A model generated the notes under the pieces. That model was not told where the DNA came from. It searched no databases and saw only the letters and a list, made by a program, of their open reading frames with translations. A stretch of 64,000 bases of DNA from Saccharothrix sp. S26. GTDB lineage: Bacteria > Actinomycetota > Actinomycetes > Mycobacteriales > Pseudonocardiaceae. Of the stretch, positions 15,596 through 23,523 are shown piece after piece. How positions within the stretch are numbered: the first letter of the stretch is position 1; every line of letters begins with the position of its first letter. The stretch lies in assembly GCF_021390395.1 (NCBI RefSeq), contig NZ_JAJUWT010000001.1:62001-126000 (forward strand). The letters are read 5' to 3'. The position numbers were made by a program, and so were the translations under genes.

Positions 15596-17248
15596 GTGAA
15601 CGCGGACTTCGCAGATCGGACCAGGTCACTGGTGACCGCATCCGAGATCGCCAAGCTAGCCAACGTGACGCGGGCTGCGGTGTCCAACTGGCGGAAGCGG
15701 TATCCGGACTTCCCCGCCCCCGCGAGCGGGGCTGGCCGCACCGCGCGATTCGCGTTGCCTGATGTCGAGTCGTGGCTGAGCCGCCAAGGAAAGGCAGACG
15801 ACGGTCCTTCATCCGAAGTCCTCCTCTGGCAGGCGCTGCGCGCCCAGTACGGCGACGACCTCATCGATGCCCTCGCCGATGTCGCCGACGCGCTCGCGAC
15901 CGGAAGCTCAAGCGGCCTCGAACCGGGGACCCGCGCGCAGGTGCTCGACCTGGCCCAGGAGAGTTCACCGGCCGAGGTCGTCGATGCATTGCTGACAAGG
16001 GCGCTCGCGTCTCCCGGACGGGCCGGCTCGGAGCCGATGTCCACGCCGCGCTTGGTCACCGCCGTGCGCCGGTTCGCCGGTCCGGTAAGGGGAACGGTGT
16101 TCGATCCCGCCTGTGGGGTCGGGTCGTTGCTGTTCGCATGCCGGGGAGCCGGCGAGGTTTCGCTGATCGGGCAGGATGTGGATCCGGCTGCGGCGCGCCT
16201 TGCCGGGCTCCGCGCGTCGCTTGGCGGCGGCCCCGAAGTCGCGGTCAGGGTCGGGGATTCACTTCGCAATGACCAGTGGCCGGACCTTCGCGCGGATCTC
16301 GTGGTCTGCGAGACACCGGTGAACGTCAGCGACTGGGGACGCGACGAACTCCTGCTGGACCAGCGTTGGGAGTTCGGCGTTCCGACCCGCGCGGAAAGCG
16401 AACTGGCTTGGCTCCAGCACTGCTACGCCCACGTCGCGCCGGGCGGCCGGGCGATCGTCGTCATGCCCGCCTCGGTCGCCTACCGCAAGGCTGGCCGCCG
16501 AATCCGGGCCGAGCTCGTCCGCCGCGGCGCGCTCACCCAGGTCGTCGCGCTGCCGGGCGGCATGGTCGCGTCCCATCAGCAGCCGGTGCAGCTCTGGACG
16601 TTGGCGCGGCCGGCCGACGCGGACGTTCCCGGCGGCCACGTCCGCATGATCGACCTCACCGACCACGACCCGGACGGCACTTTTGAACCGGACGCGGCGC
16701 ACGTGGTCGACGTGCCCGCCATCGACCTGCTCGACGAGGAGGTCGACCTGACCCCGGCCCGCTACGTGACGGCGGCGCGGACCGACCACCTGGCCGACTA
16801 CGAAGCCGCTCGGGCGGCGGTGGTCGCACGACTGGCGGAGCTCAGGCACCTGCTGCCGATCGTCGCGGCGGGACCTGGTTCGCTGGAGGGCGCGGCGGTG
16901 AGGATCGCGGATCTGGCCAGGGCGGGACTCGTCGAGGTTTCGGGGGACGCCGTCACCGCCACCAGCGATCGGCTCGACACCGACTACCTGACGGGGTTCG
17001 TGCGAAGTGCCGCGAACACCAAACGTGCCACCAGTGGTAGCGGCACGTTCCGCGTGGACGTCCGCGGTGCGCGGATCCCCCAGATGAGCATCGCCGACCA
17101 ACGCGCTTACGGCGCGGCGTTCCGTCGCCTCGACGAGTTCGAGGAGTCCGTGGCCGAACTCGCGCGGTGGGCTCGGCGCGCAGCCGAGCTGGCTCGCGAC
17201 GGGCTGGCTCGCGGGTCCCTGCTCCCCGGGCCGGACAACGCCGACTAG
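15596..17248 (+). CDS. HTH protein with N6-methylase fold, catalytic motif lost
   Basis: A 550-residue protein. Residues about 14-60 form a helix-turn-helix (TASEIAKLANVTRAAVSNWR, ARFALPDVESWLSRQ). A type I methylase (N6_Mtase) fold follows, with SAM-binding motif FDPACGVGSLLFA near residue 170. At the place of the catalytic NPP(F/Y) motif, about residue 236, it reads VVCETPVNVSDWG, so Asn, Pro and the aromatic residue are all replaced. Methyl transfer is therefore unlikely, while SAM and DNA binding may remain. GTG 15596 gives the natural N-terminus; GTG 15551 would lie at the operator motif. The gene converges on the UvrD gene and their stops share CTAG. I infer a SAM-responsive regulator or specificity factor of the defence operon. 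Confidence 0.8.
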   Translation: MNADFADRTRSLVTASEIAKLANVTRAAVSNWRKRYPDFPAPASGAGRTARFALPDVESWLSRQGKADDGPSSEVLLWQALRAQYGDDLIDALADVADALATGSSSGLEPGTRAQVLDLAQESSPAEVVDALLTRALASPGRAGSEPMSTPRLVTAVRRFAGPVRGTVFDPACGVGSLLFACRGAGEVSLIGQDVDPAAARLAGLRASLGGGPEVAVRVGDSLRNDQWPDLRADLVVCETPVNVSDWGRDELLLDQRWEFGVPTRAESELAWLQHCYAHVAPGGRAIVVMPASVAYRKAGRRIRAELVRRGALTQVVALPGGMVASHQQPVQLWTLARPADADVPGGHVRMIDLTDHDPDGTFEPDAAHVVDVPAIDLLDEEVDLTPARYVTAARTDHLADYEAARAAVVARLAELRHLLPIVAAGPGSLEGAAVRIADLARAGLVEVSGDAVTATSDRLDTDYLTGFVRSAANTKRATSGSGTFRVDVRGARIPQMSIADQRAYGAAFRRLDEFEESVAELARWARRAAELARDGLARGSLLPGPDNAD

Positions 17249-19386
17249 CGGTTCGCGGTGGAGGGCAGAAACGGGCTGGCGGCGCCGCTCCACGTGACCG
17301 CAAGGGCTTCCCGAGCCCTGGTGCACGCGACGAAGAGCAGGCACCGCTGTTTGAGCAGGTCGCTCTCGTGCTGCTGCGGGTCGACGTCGACCGGCGTCAC
17401 CTCCTTCACGAAGGGCATGGCCTTGTCGGTCACGCCGGCCACCGCCACGCACCGGAACTCCAGTCCCTTCATCGAGTGCATGGTGGCCAGTCGGACTCCT
17501 TCGACGTCGGCGCCCGGCTGGTCCTTCACGCGTACCGCCGGAATCCCTTCGACGATGAGCTGATCGAAGACCTTGTCGAGCGTCAGGTTGAACCGGGCGC
17601 ACACGGCGATGTCGCCGGCCGGAACACCCTGCTCGATCCATTCGCGCACCAACCCTGCCAGCGCCACCACCTCGGCCTGCTCGGTCGGGAATCCGGACAG
17701 CCGAGGCCGACCGCCGTGCAGCAGGGACCGGTAGCCAACCAGGCTGTCGGTGCCGTCGCCGCTCAGCTCACCCACGGCGGAACCGTCCAGGACCCTGGTC
17801 GACCAGGCGAGGATCTCGGCGGTGCTGCGGTAGTTGATCCGCAGCCGGCTGCTCCGGCCGGTGACCGAGATGCCGACAGCGCGCAGCGAAACCCGGGAGT
17901 CGTAGATCCGCTGGTGCGGGTCGCCGGTGATGAAGAGGTCGTCGGGCCCAGCCTTGACGGCGGCGCGGAGCACCCGCCACTGAGCCGGGTGCAAGTCCTG
18001 GGCCTCGTCGACGACCACGTGGTCGAAGCGGTGATCGCTGCCGCCGTTCAGGATGTCCGCGGCTTCGGCGCAGATTTGGAGATGGGTGGTCTTGCCCGCA
18101 GCGCGCAACTCGGCCATGAACGCCTCGACAGCCGCCCAGATCTGCTCCCGCTGTGCGGCGCGCAGCGAGGATCCACGGCCCCGACGCTCCACTTCGAGGT
18201 ACTCGTTCTTGGTTCGCACGTTTTGGGCGAGCACGACGTGTCGGAACTCGCTCGTGAGGAACTGCTCGGTCCACGGCAGGTTCCGTTGCCTGCGAAGACG
18301 TCGCCACATCTGCCGTTCGTCGTTGTCGGAGATGGGAGACAGCGCACGCCCGACGTGGTCGCGGACGACGCGGTTCGCGAAGGCGTCGACGGTCGTGACG
18401 TGCACCCGGGCGAGCTGCTCCTCGTTGTCGAGCAGCAACGCCAGGTTGTCGCGCAACGCCCGAGCGAGGGCGTTGGTGTAGGTGGTGAGCAGCACTCGGC
18501 GGTCCGGGGAACGGGACAGCAGGTGTTTCACCCGGTGCAGCGCGACCACCGTCTTGCCCGTGCCTGGGCCACCGGTCACCTGCGCGGAGCCGTTGTAGGA
18601 AACGCGGTAGGCCACTCGACGCTGTGACGGGTGCAGGAACACCCGCCAGGCCGCGAACGGCTTGTCCAGGATTTCGGCCAGTTCGTCGGGACTGGTCACC
18701 AGCGTGATGCGCGTGCTGGTGTGGGTGATCGCCCTCGCCAGGCTGTCGTCCGCCTCGGACGGTTCGCCGACGGGCCTGCGTTCGGCGACCACGTCCCGGT
18801 AGACCTCCTCGGGCGAGAACCCTTCGGCGAGGTATTGCAGCACCTCGAACTGATCCTCCGGCAGCAGACTGCCGAACGCCTCCAACTGCGCCCGATCGCT
18901 GATCGCCCGCGCCGCGCGGAGTACCTGGTCGTCGATGCCGAGGTCACGCAGCACCGTGTCGGAGTGCTTCGCGAACAGCAGCACGGGCGCGCTCGCGGCA
19001 GCTTGTTCCAAGGGTGGCGTCAACTGCTCGATAGCGACAACGTTGCGGACTTCGAGCGCTCGCGTGGCCGTGTTCACGGTGTAGAGCCGTTTCGCGGCCC
19101 AGGTGTAGGCGTCGTCGTGCGGGACGACGTTGAGCAGCAGGAAGATGTCGCTGCCGTCGTCAGGCGCCAGCACGACACCGCGCCAGAAGTCGGTAACCCG
19201 GATGGTGCGCATCCGCGGGTCACGAGCCTTGTCGACGGATTCCAGGTGCAGCCCCTTGTCCGCGTACAGCTCGGCGATGGGGAGCTGCTGAAACTTGGCC
19301 ATTGCCTTGCGCACCCCGGCCCTGACCTGCTTGTCCAGTTGGTCGTAGGTCTCCCAAAAGCTGTTGGCGAACGCGAGCTGCGGCAT
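17245..19386 (-). CDS. RelE/ParE-like domain fused to a UvrD-type helicase
   Basis: A 713-residue protein. Residues 1-100 read like a RelE/ParE toxin fold (FANSFWETYDQLDKQVRAGV, DPRMRTIRVTDFWRGVVLAP, VPHDDAYTWA). From about 245 it is a superfamily 1 helicase: Walker A VTGGPGTGKTVVALHR (272-279 core), Walker B VVVDEAQDLHPAQW (460-464), a GDPHQRIYD motif III, LRINYRST motif IV, and the C-terminal LATMHSMKGLEF and VACTRARE motifs. It is the last gene of the minus-strand operon, seven bases after the methyltransferase. The RelE-like part may be a ribosome- or nucleic-acid-targeting effector, or only a structural relic. Whether the RelE active residues survive cannot be judged by eye. Confidence 0.85.
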   Translation of the reverse strand: MPQLAFANSFWETYDQLDKQVRAGVRKAMAKFQQLPIAELYADKGLHLESVDKARDPRMRTIRVTDFWRGVVLAPDDGSDIFLLLNVVPHDDAYTWAAKRLYTVNTATRALEVRNVVAIEQLTPPLEQAAASAPVLLFAKHSDTVLRDLGIDDQVLRAARAISDRAQLEAFGSLLPEDQFEVLQYLAEGFSPEEVYRDVVAERRPVGEPSEADDSLARAITHTSTRITLVTSPDELAEILDKPFAAWRVFLHPSQRRVAYRVSYNGSAQVTGGPGTGKTVVALHRVKHLLSRSPDRRVLLTTYTNALARALRDNLALLLDNEEQLARVHVTTVDAFANRVVRDHVGRALSPISDNDERQMWRRLRRQRNLPWTEQFLTSEFRHVVLAQNVRTKNEYLEVERRGRGSSLRAAQREQIWAAVEAFMAELRAAGKTTHLQICAEAADILNGGSDHRFDHVVVDEAQDLHPAQWRVLRAAVKAGPDDLFITGDPHQRIYDSRVSLRAVGISVTGRSSRLRINYRSTAEILAWSTRVLDGSAVGELSGDGTDSLVGYRSLLHGGRPRLSGFPTEQAEVVALAGLVREWIEQGVPAGDIAVCARFNLTLDKVFDQLIVEGIPAVRVKDQPGADVEGVRLATMHSMKGLEFRCVAVAGVTDKAMPFVKEVTPVDVDPQQHESDLLKQRCLLFVACTRAREALAVTWSGAASPFLPSTANR

Positions 19387-19392
19387 CGTCGG

Positions 19393-22300
19393 CTACTCCG
19401 TCGGCTGGTCGTCTCGGGCAGGATGACGCGGGCCGTGCCCCGGCGGCGGGGTGAGTGTGGAGGTGTAGTTCTCACCGTCGACGAGCGGGGTGGTGAGGCT
19501 GACGCCGGCTGCGGCCATGCGGTCGTATTCGGCGAGGATCAGATCCTTGGTGCGGTAGGTGCCGTACTTCGCTTCGTCCTTGCGCTTGACGATCGGGAAA
19601 GTGTCAAGGATGTAGTCGACGTCGTTACGCTCGATCCCGTAGAGGTGGAAGAAAAGCGCATCCAACTCGGCCCGAATGACAACCCGTCGATCTTCATTCC
19701 AAACGAAGGGCAACTTGTCGTCACCGAGATCCCTGGCCAGCGGAGACATATCGAAGGCGGTGAAGGAAAGCTCCTTTACTCGCTCTGACACCCACTCTGA
19801 CTGCCTGTAAAGCATTACAGGAGAAAGGGTAGGCAATTGATTCCAGATGAAAAAATTCATCGCCACGCCGCCAATTTTCTGGCGACTCACGAAATCGAAA
19901 ACCATTGAAGATTGGCAAGCGACAAGCGCTACAGCCTGCACGGGCACGACTTGCGGAAACATCAATGGAAACTTGTTTCCAACCGCACAGAGTGGGATGA
20001 TCGATGGCACCGACGTCCGTTCATTGGTGGACGATGTGACATCCCTCCACCCCGTGATCCAGCCGCGATGCCAATTCCTCTCCGCTAGGCGGCTAATGGA
20101 ACCGCGCTCTATCGCAGCTCGGCCGCCCTTGCCCAACTTGCCTAGCTGGACGTCATCTTCAGGCGCCCAGGTTGCCGGTTGCGCGCAACGAACTGGATCT
20201 CGAAGCTCTTCGTCCGTCAAATACTTGGGCTGGTTCTGGCGATTGAGTGCAGTATCACTCTTCACGACATCCGCGGCTCGATGATTGAAGAAGTCGACCA
20301 TCTTCGCCTCGTACAGCGGGAGCATGCGCTGCGTACGCTTGGTGAAGACGTTCCCGGACAGCTTCCAGCCTTCCTGCTCCAACTCGGCCCGGGTGCGGAA
20401 GAACCGTGCATCATGAGACATGTCGAACATCCTCAGGAACGACACATTCCAGGGGTTGCTGCCGCCTTGGCCATGTTCGTCTGGTTCCTTAACGAGGATG
20501 GGGACGCGGCGGTAGATGCCGAGGGTGATTTCGGCGTCGCGGCGGGAGCGGAAGATCGGGCACGTACCCGTGTTGGGGTTGAGCAGGGTGATCTCTTCCG
20601 GTGACAAGGTAAACGCCTTGTCGGCCTCGTCCAACTCGGCCGGGTCGTGGAGGAAGAACGCGAACTTAGCGGCCGGTTCACGAAGCGCCTGCCCTGCGAG
20701 CGAGAGCACGCAGAACTTGAACGAGCGATGAACGTTGGGGAACAGTGGCGCGGCGTTCTCGAAGTCGTACAAGGCCGCGAGCGAGCCGCGCAGCACCAAG
20801 TCCTTGAAGAAGTACTGGGTCCTGGCGTCGGTGGCGATCCCGGTCGGCACGATGACACCGGCCCGGCCGTGGTCGCCGGTCAGGATGCGCACGGTCTCCG
20901 AGAACACCGCGTAGGTGTTGAGGTTCCCCTTGCCCGTGAGCGGAACGCGGCCCGATCGCCGCAGGAAGTGGCTCTCGGCGTAGACCGCTCGCTTGGCGTC
21001 GGCGTAGGCGGTGAACAACGGCAGCGTGTCCGGGTCGTCCCGCAGCGCCGCGATCAGCTTCTTCCGGGAGTCCGCCTTGCCCACGGCGGCGATCTCGGGC
21101 GAGCGCTGAGCGAAGAACTCCTGTTCCTTCAGCTCGACACTGTCCCACGGCGGATTGCCGAGGACGCAACTGAAACCGCCCCGCCAGCCGGTCGCGGACG
21201 TGTCTTCACCCGCGTCGGCAGCGAAGATTTCCGGGAACTCCAAATGCCAGTGGAAGAACCGGTACTGGTCGCGCAGCCGGCGGATCTCGTCGTGGGTCTC
21301 CGGCGACGCGCCCTCGGCCGTCGGGTCCTCCAGCGCTCGGAAAACCTTCTCGGTGACGGCTCGTGGCCGGTCCGCGTCCTTGATCCACATGAACGCGGCG
21401 CACCAGGCGTCCGCGAGGTGCAGGGCGTCGACGTACTCCGGCGTTCCCGTCCACGACGTGTACGCCGCAGCCTTCCGCCGCACCTCCTGGAGCTTGCCGG
21501 AGGACTTCCCGGTGATTCGCCGGACGCTGGCGGCGAAGGCGGCGTTGGTGACCTTCACCGGGACTTCCTCGATGTCGAAGAGGGTGAGCCGGCCCTCGCG
21601 CTCCTCGGCGTTGACCTTCTCCAGCATCTTGGCGAACTTCTTGTCGTCGCCCTCGGTGGCGATGAACGCGCTGTCCGGGACACCTCGCCGCAGCAGCGCC
21701 GGTGTGGTGCCTAGCAGGGCGTTGCCGCACTTGATGTGGGCGTCGAGGAAGTCCAGCGGCTTGCCCGGCACGAGGGCTTCCAGCCACAGCGACACCTTCG
21801 CCAGCTCGACCGCCATCGGGTTGAGGTCGACGCCGTACACGCAGCGCGTGATGACCTCGTGCAGCGCCTCGCGCACCGCTTCCGTGACAGGCTCCGGGTT
21901 GCGCTCGCGTACTGCGGCGACACGCTTGGCGATCCGGCGGGCGGCGGCGACCAGGAAGTGCCCCGAACCGCAGGCGGGGTCACACACCGTCAGCGACAGC
22001 AGCTCATCCACGATTGCGTCGGCTGGATCGGCCTGACCAGCGGCTGAAGCCGCCTGCTCGCCCCGCTTGACCGCGTCGTCGATGACCGGGTCCAGGGTGG
22101 CGTCGAGCAGGCATTCGATCAACGATGACGGCGTGTAGTAGGAGCCGGTCGTCTTGCGGGTGTTGCCCGCCAGCTCGACCAGCTCGAAAGTGCGGTCCAC
22201 CGCACTGTGCCGCGGGACGAGTTCCAGCAGTGACTCGTAGATGGACCCGAGTTCCTCGGCGTCCAGGTGCCGGTAGTCCACCGCCCTGACCCTTCGCGAG

Positions 22301-23523
22301 CCGACGTCGCGCACCTGCGCGAGGTGCCGGACCGCCGTCAGGAGGTATTCGTTCGAGCACGCGAGACCGTCGAGCACCACGTCGGCCGGTGTCGGGTCGA
22401 AGATGCCGCCGAGGCCGGGCAGCCCCAGTTCGGGGCGGCCGTCCTCGTCTCCGAGCGCAGCCAGGACGATGCGCAGCGCCTGGTAGAGGTCGTCGTGGGC
22501 GGTGCCACGACGTCTTCTCGCGTGAGCGCGCAGCCTCGCCGTGGAGAAGTAGGCGGCGTAGCGTTCCCGGGCCTGCTCGGAGGCCTTCGGCGCGTGCAGC
22601 ACGCCCCGGTCCTCGGCGACGAAGACGAACAGCAGCCGGTACACCAGCCGCAGCAACCCGTTGTGGAGTGCGGTGACGTCGACGTTCGCACGCAGGTCGG
22701 TGTTGGCCGGATGGCGGAGGAAGCCAGTGCCCAACGTCGTGATGGCCTGTTGGACCCCGTCCCGGAGCTGGTCGAGAGCCCGGGTGCCCGACGTGATCGC
22801 GTCGAGGCGCCACTTCTCCAGCCAGCACGAGGCGGCCGGAGCGCCCTCCGCCACGGCGAAGCGTGAGACGTGCAGCAGTCGGTACAGCAGCACGAACTCG
22901 CTGAACAGCTCGCCGTCGAAGATGGCTTCGAGGTCGAACTCAACGTAGGAGGCCGTGGCCAGCGCGCTGGAGTCCCGCAGCAGCCGCAGTTGCCTGCCGT
23001 TGGTGAGCACGCCCCAGAGGTGGGCGTCGCTCCGGTTCAGGCACTCCTGGACCAACGACTGCGGCGGAACCGTGCCCGGACCACCCGGCCGCTTGTCCAA
23101 TGTGGACTGCCAGGGCGCGAGGTGGATGGGGACCTGGTTCCAGCGGTGGCTGATGGCGAAGGTCTTGCCGCCGTCGTCGGCGGTGATGCCGGAGGCACCG
23201 AGAGCGGTCAGCTCACCGAAGCCGAGCTCGGCGAACAGCGGCAACAACCACTCCACGGTCGCCCGGCCGGTCGGATCGGCCGGTGCGTCCTGTTCCGGGG
23301 CGGCGGGCAGGTGCTCACGCAGCTCGGTCCAGACGCCCTTGAGGTAGTCCCAGTGGCGCTCCGCGTCGTCACGCACCGACCGCGATCCGAGCACACGGTA
23401 GTCGGCGGGCGCGCATCCCCTAACGTCCTTGCCCTCGGAGATCCGCAGGAGCATGTCCGCGGGCAGCAGTCCGCCGATGGTGTCGACGGCGGGGAAGACC
23501 TGGTTGCGGGTGACGGCGGACAT
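19393..23523 (-). CDS. Eco57I/DrmMI-like adenine DNA methyltransferase
   Basis: A 1376-residue protein of the large class of methyltransferases found in DISARM (DrmMI) and BREX/Pgl (PglX). TGSYYTPSSLIE precedes SAM motif I, DPACGSGHFLVAAARRIA (about residue 511), and catalytic motif IV is VLGNPPWDSVELKEQEFF (about residue 786). Both motifs are intact, so it should methylate adenine N6. A conserved YGVDLNPMAVELAKVSLWLEA segment is present. ATG 23523 overlaps the TGA of the SNF2 gene (TGATG), so the two are co-translated. In DISARM the DrmMI enzyme marks self DNA. The stretch 19760-20300 has lower GC and more AT-rich codons, possibly a replaced target-recognition segment. Confidence 0.88.
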   Translation of the reverse strand: MSAVTRNQVFPAVDTIGGLLPADMLLRISEGKDVRGCAPADYRVLGSRSVRDDAERHWDYLKGVWTELREHLPAAPEQDAPADPTGRATVEWLLPLFAELGFGELTALGASGITADDGGKTFAISHRWNQVPIHLAPWQSTLDKRPGGPGTVPPQSLVQECLNRSDAHLWGVLTNGRQLRLLRDSSALATASYVEFDLEAIFDGELFSEFVLLYRLLHVSRFAVAEGAPAASCWLEKWRLDAITSGTRALDQLRDGVQQAITTLGTGFLRHPANTDLRANVDVTALHNGLLRLVYRLLFVFVAEDRGVLHAPKASEQARERYAAYFSTARLRAHARRRRGTAHDDLYQALRIVLAALGDEDGRPELGLPGLGGIFDPTPADVVLDGLACSNEYLLTAVRHLAQVRDVGSRRVRAVDYRHLDAEELGSIYESLLELVPRHSAVDRTFELVELAGNTRKTTGSYYTPSSLIECLLDATLDPVIDDAVKRGEQAASAAGQADPADAIVDELLSLTVCDPACGSGHFLVAAARRIAKRVAAVRERNPEPVTEAVREALHEVITRCVYGVDLNPMAVELAKVSLWLEALVPGKPLDFLDAHIKCGNALLGTTPALLRRGVPDSAFIATEGDDKKFAKMLEKVNAEEREGRLTLFDIEEVPVKVTNAAFAASVRRITGKSSGKLQEVRRKAAAYTSWTGTPEYVDALHLADAWCAAFMWIKDADRPRAVTEKVFRALEDPTAEGASPETHDEIRRLRDQYRFFHWHLEFPEIFAADAGEDTSATGWRGGFSCVLGNPPWDSVELKEQEFFAQRSPEIAAVGKADSRKKLIAALRDDPDTLPLFTAYADAKRAVYAESHFLRRSGRVPLTGKGNLNTYAVFSETVRILTGDHGRAGVIVPTGIATDARTQYFFKDLVLRGSLAALYDFENAAPLFPNVHRSFKFCVLSLAGQALREPAAKFAFFLHDPAELDEADKAFTLSPEEITLLNPNTGTCPIFRSRRDAEITLGIYRRVPILVKEPDEHGQGGSNPWNVSFLRMFDMSHDARFFRTRAELEQEGWKLSGNVFTKRTQRMLPLYEAKMVDFFNHRAADVVKSDTALNRQNQPKYLTDEELRDPVRCAQPATWAPEDDVQLGKLGKGGRAAIERGSISRLAERNWHRGWITGWRDVTSSTNERTSVPSIIPLCAVGNKFPLMFPQVVPVQAVALVACQSSMVFDFVSRQKIGGVAMNFFIWNQLPTLSPVMLYRQSEWVSERVKELSFTAFDMSPLARDLGDDKLPFVWNEDRRVVIRAELDALFFHLYGIERNDVDYILDTFPIVKRKDEAKYGTYRTKDLILAEYDRMAAAGVSLTTPLVDGENYTSTLTPPPGHGPRHPARDDQPTE

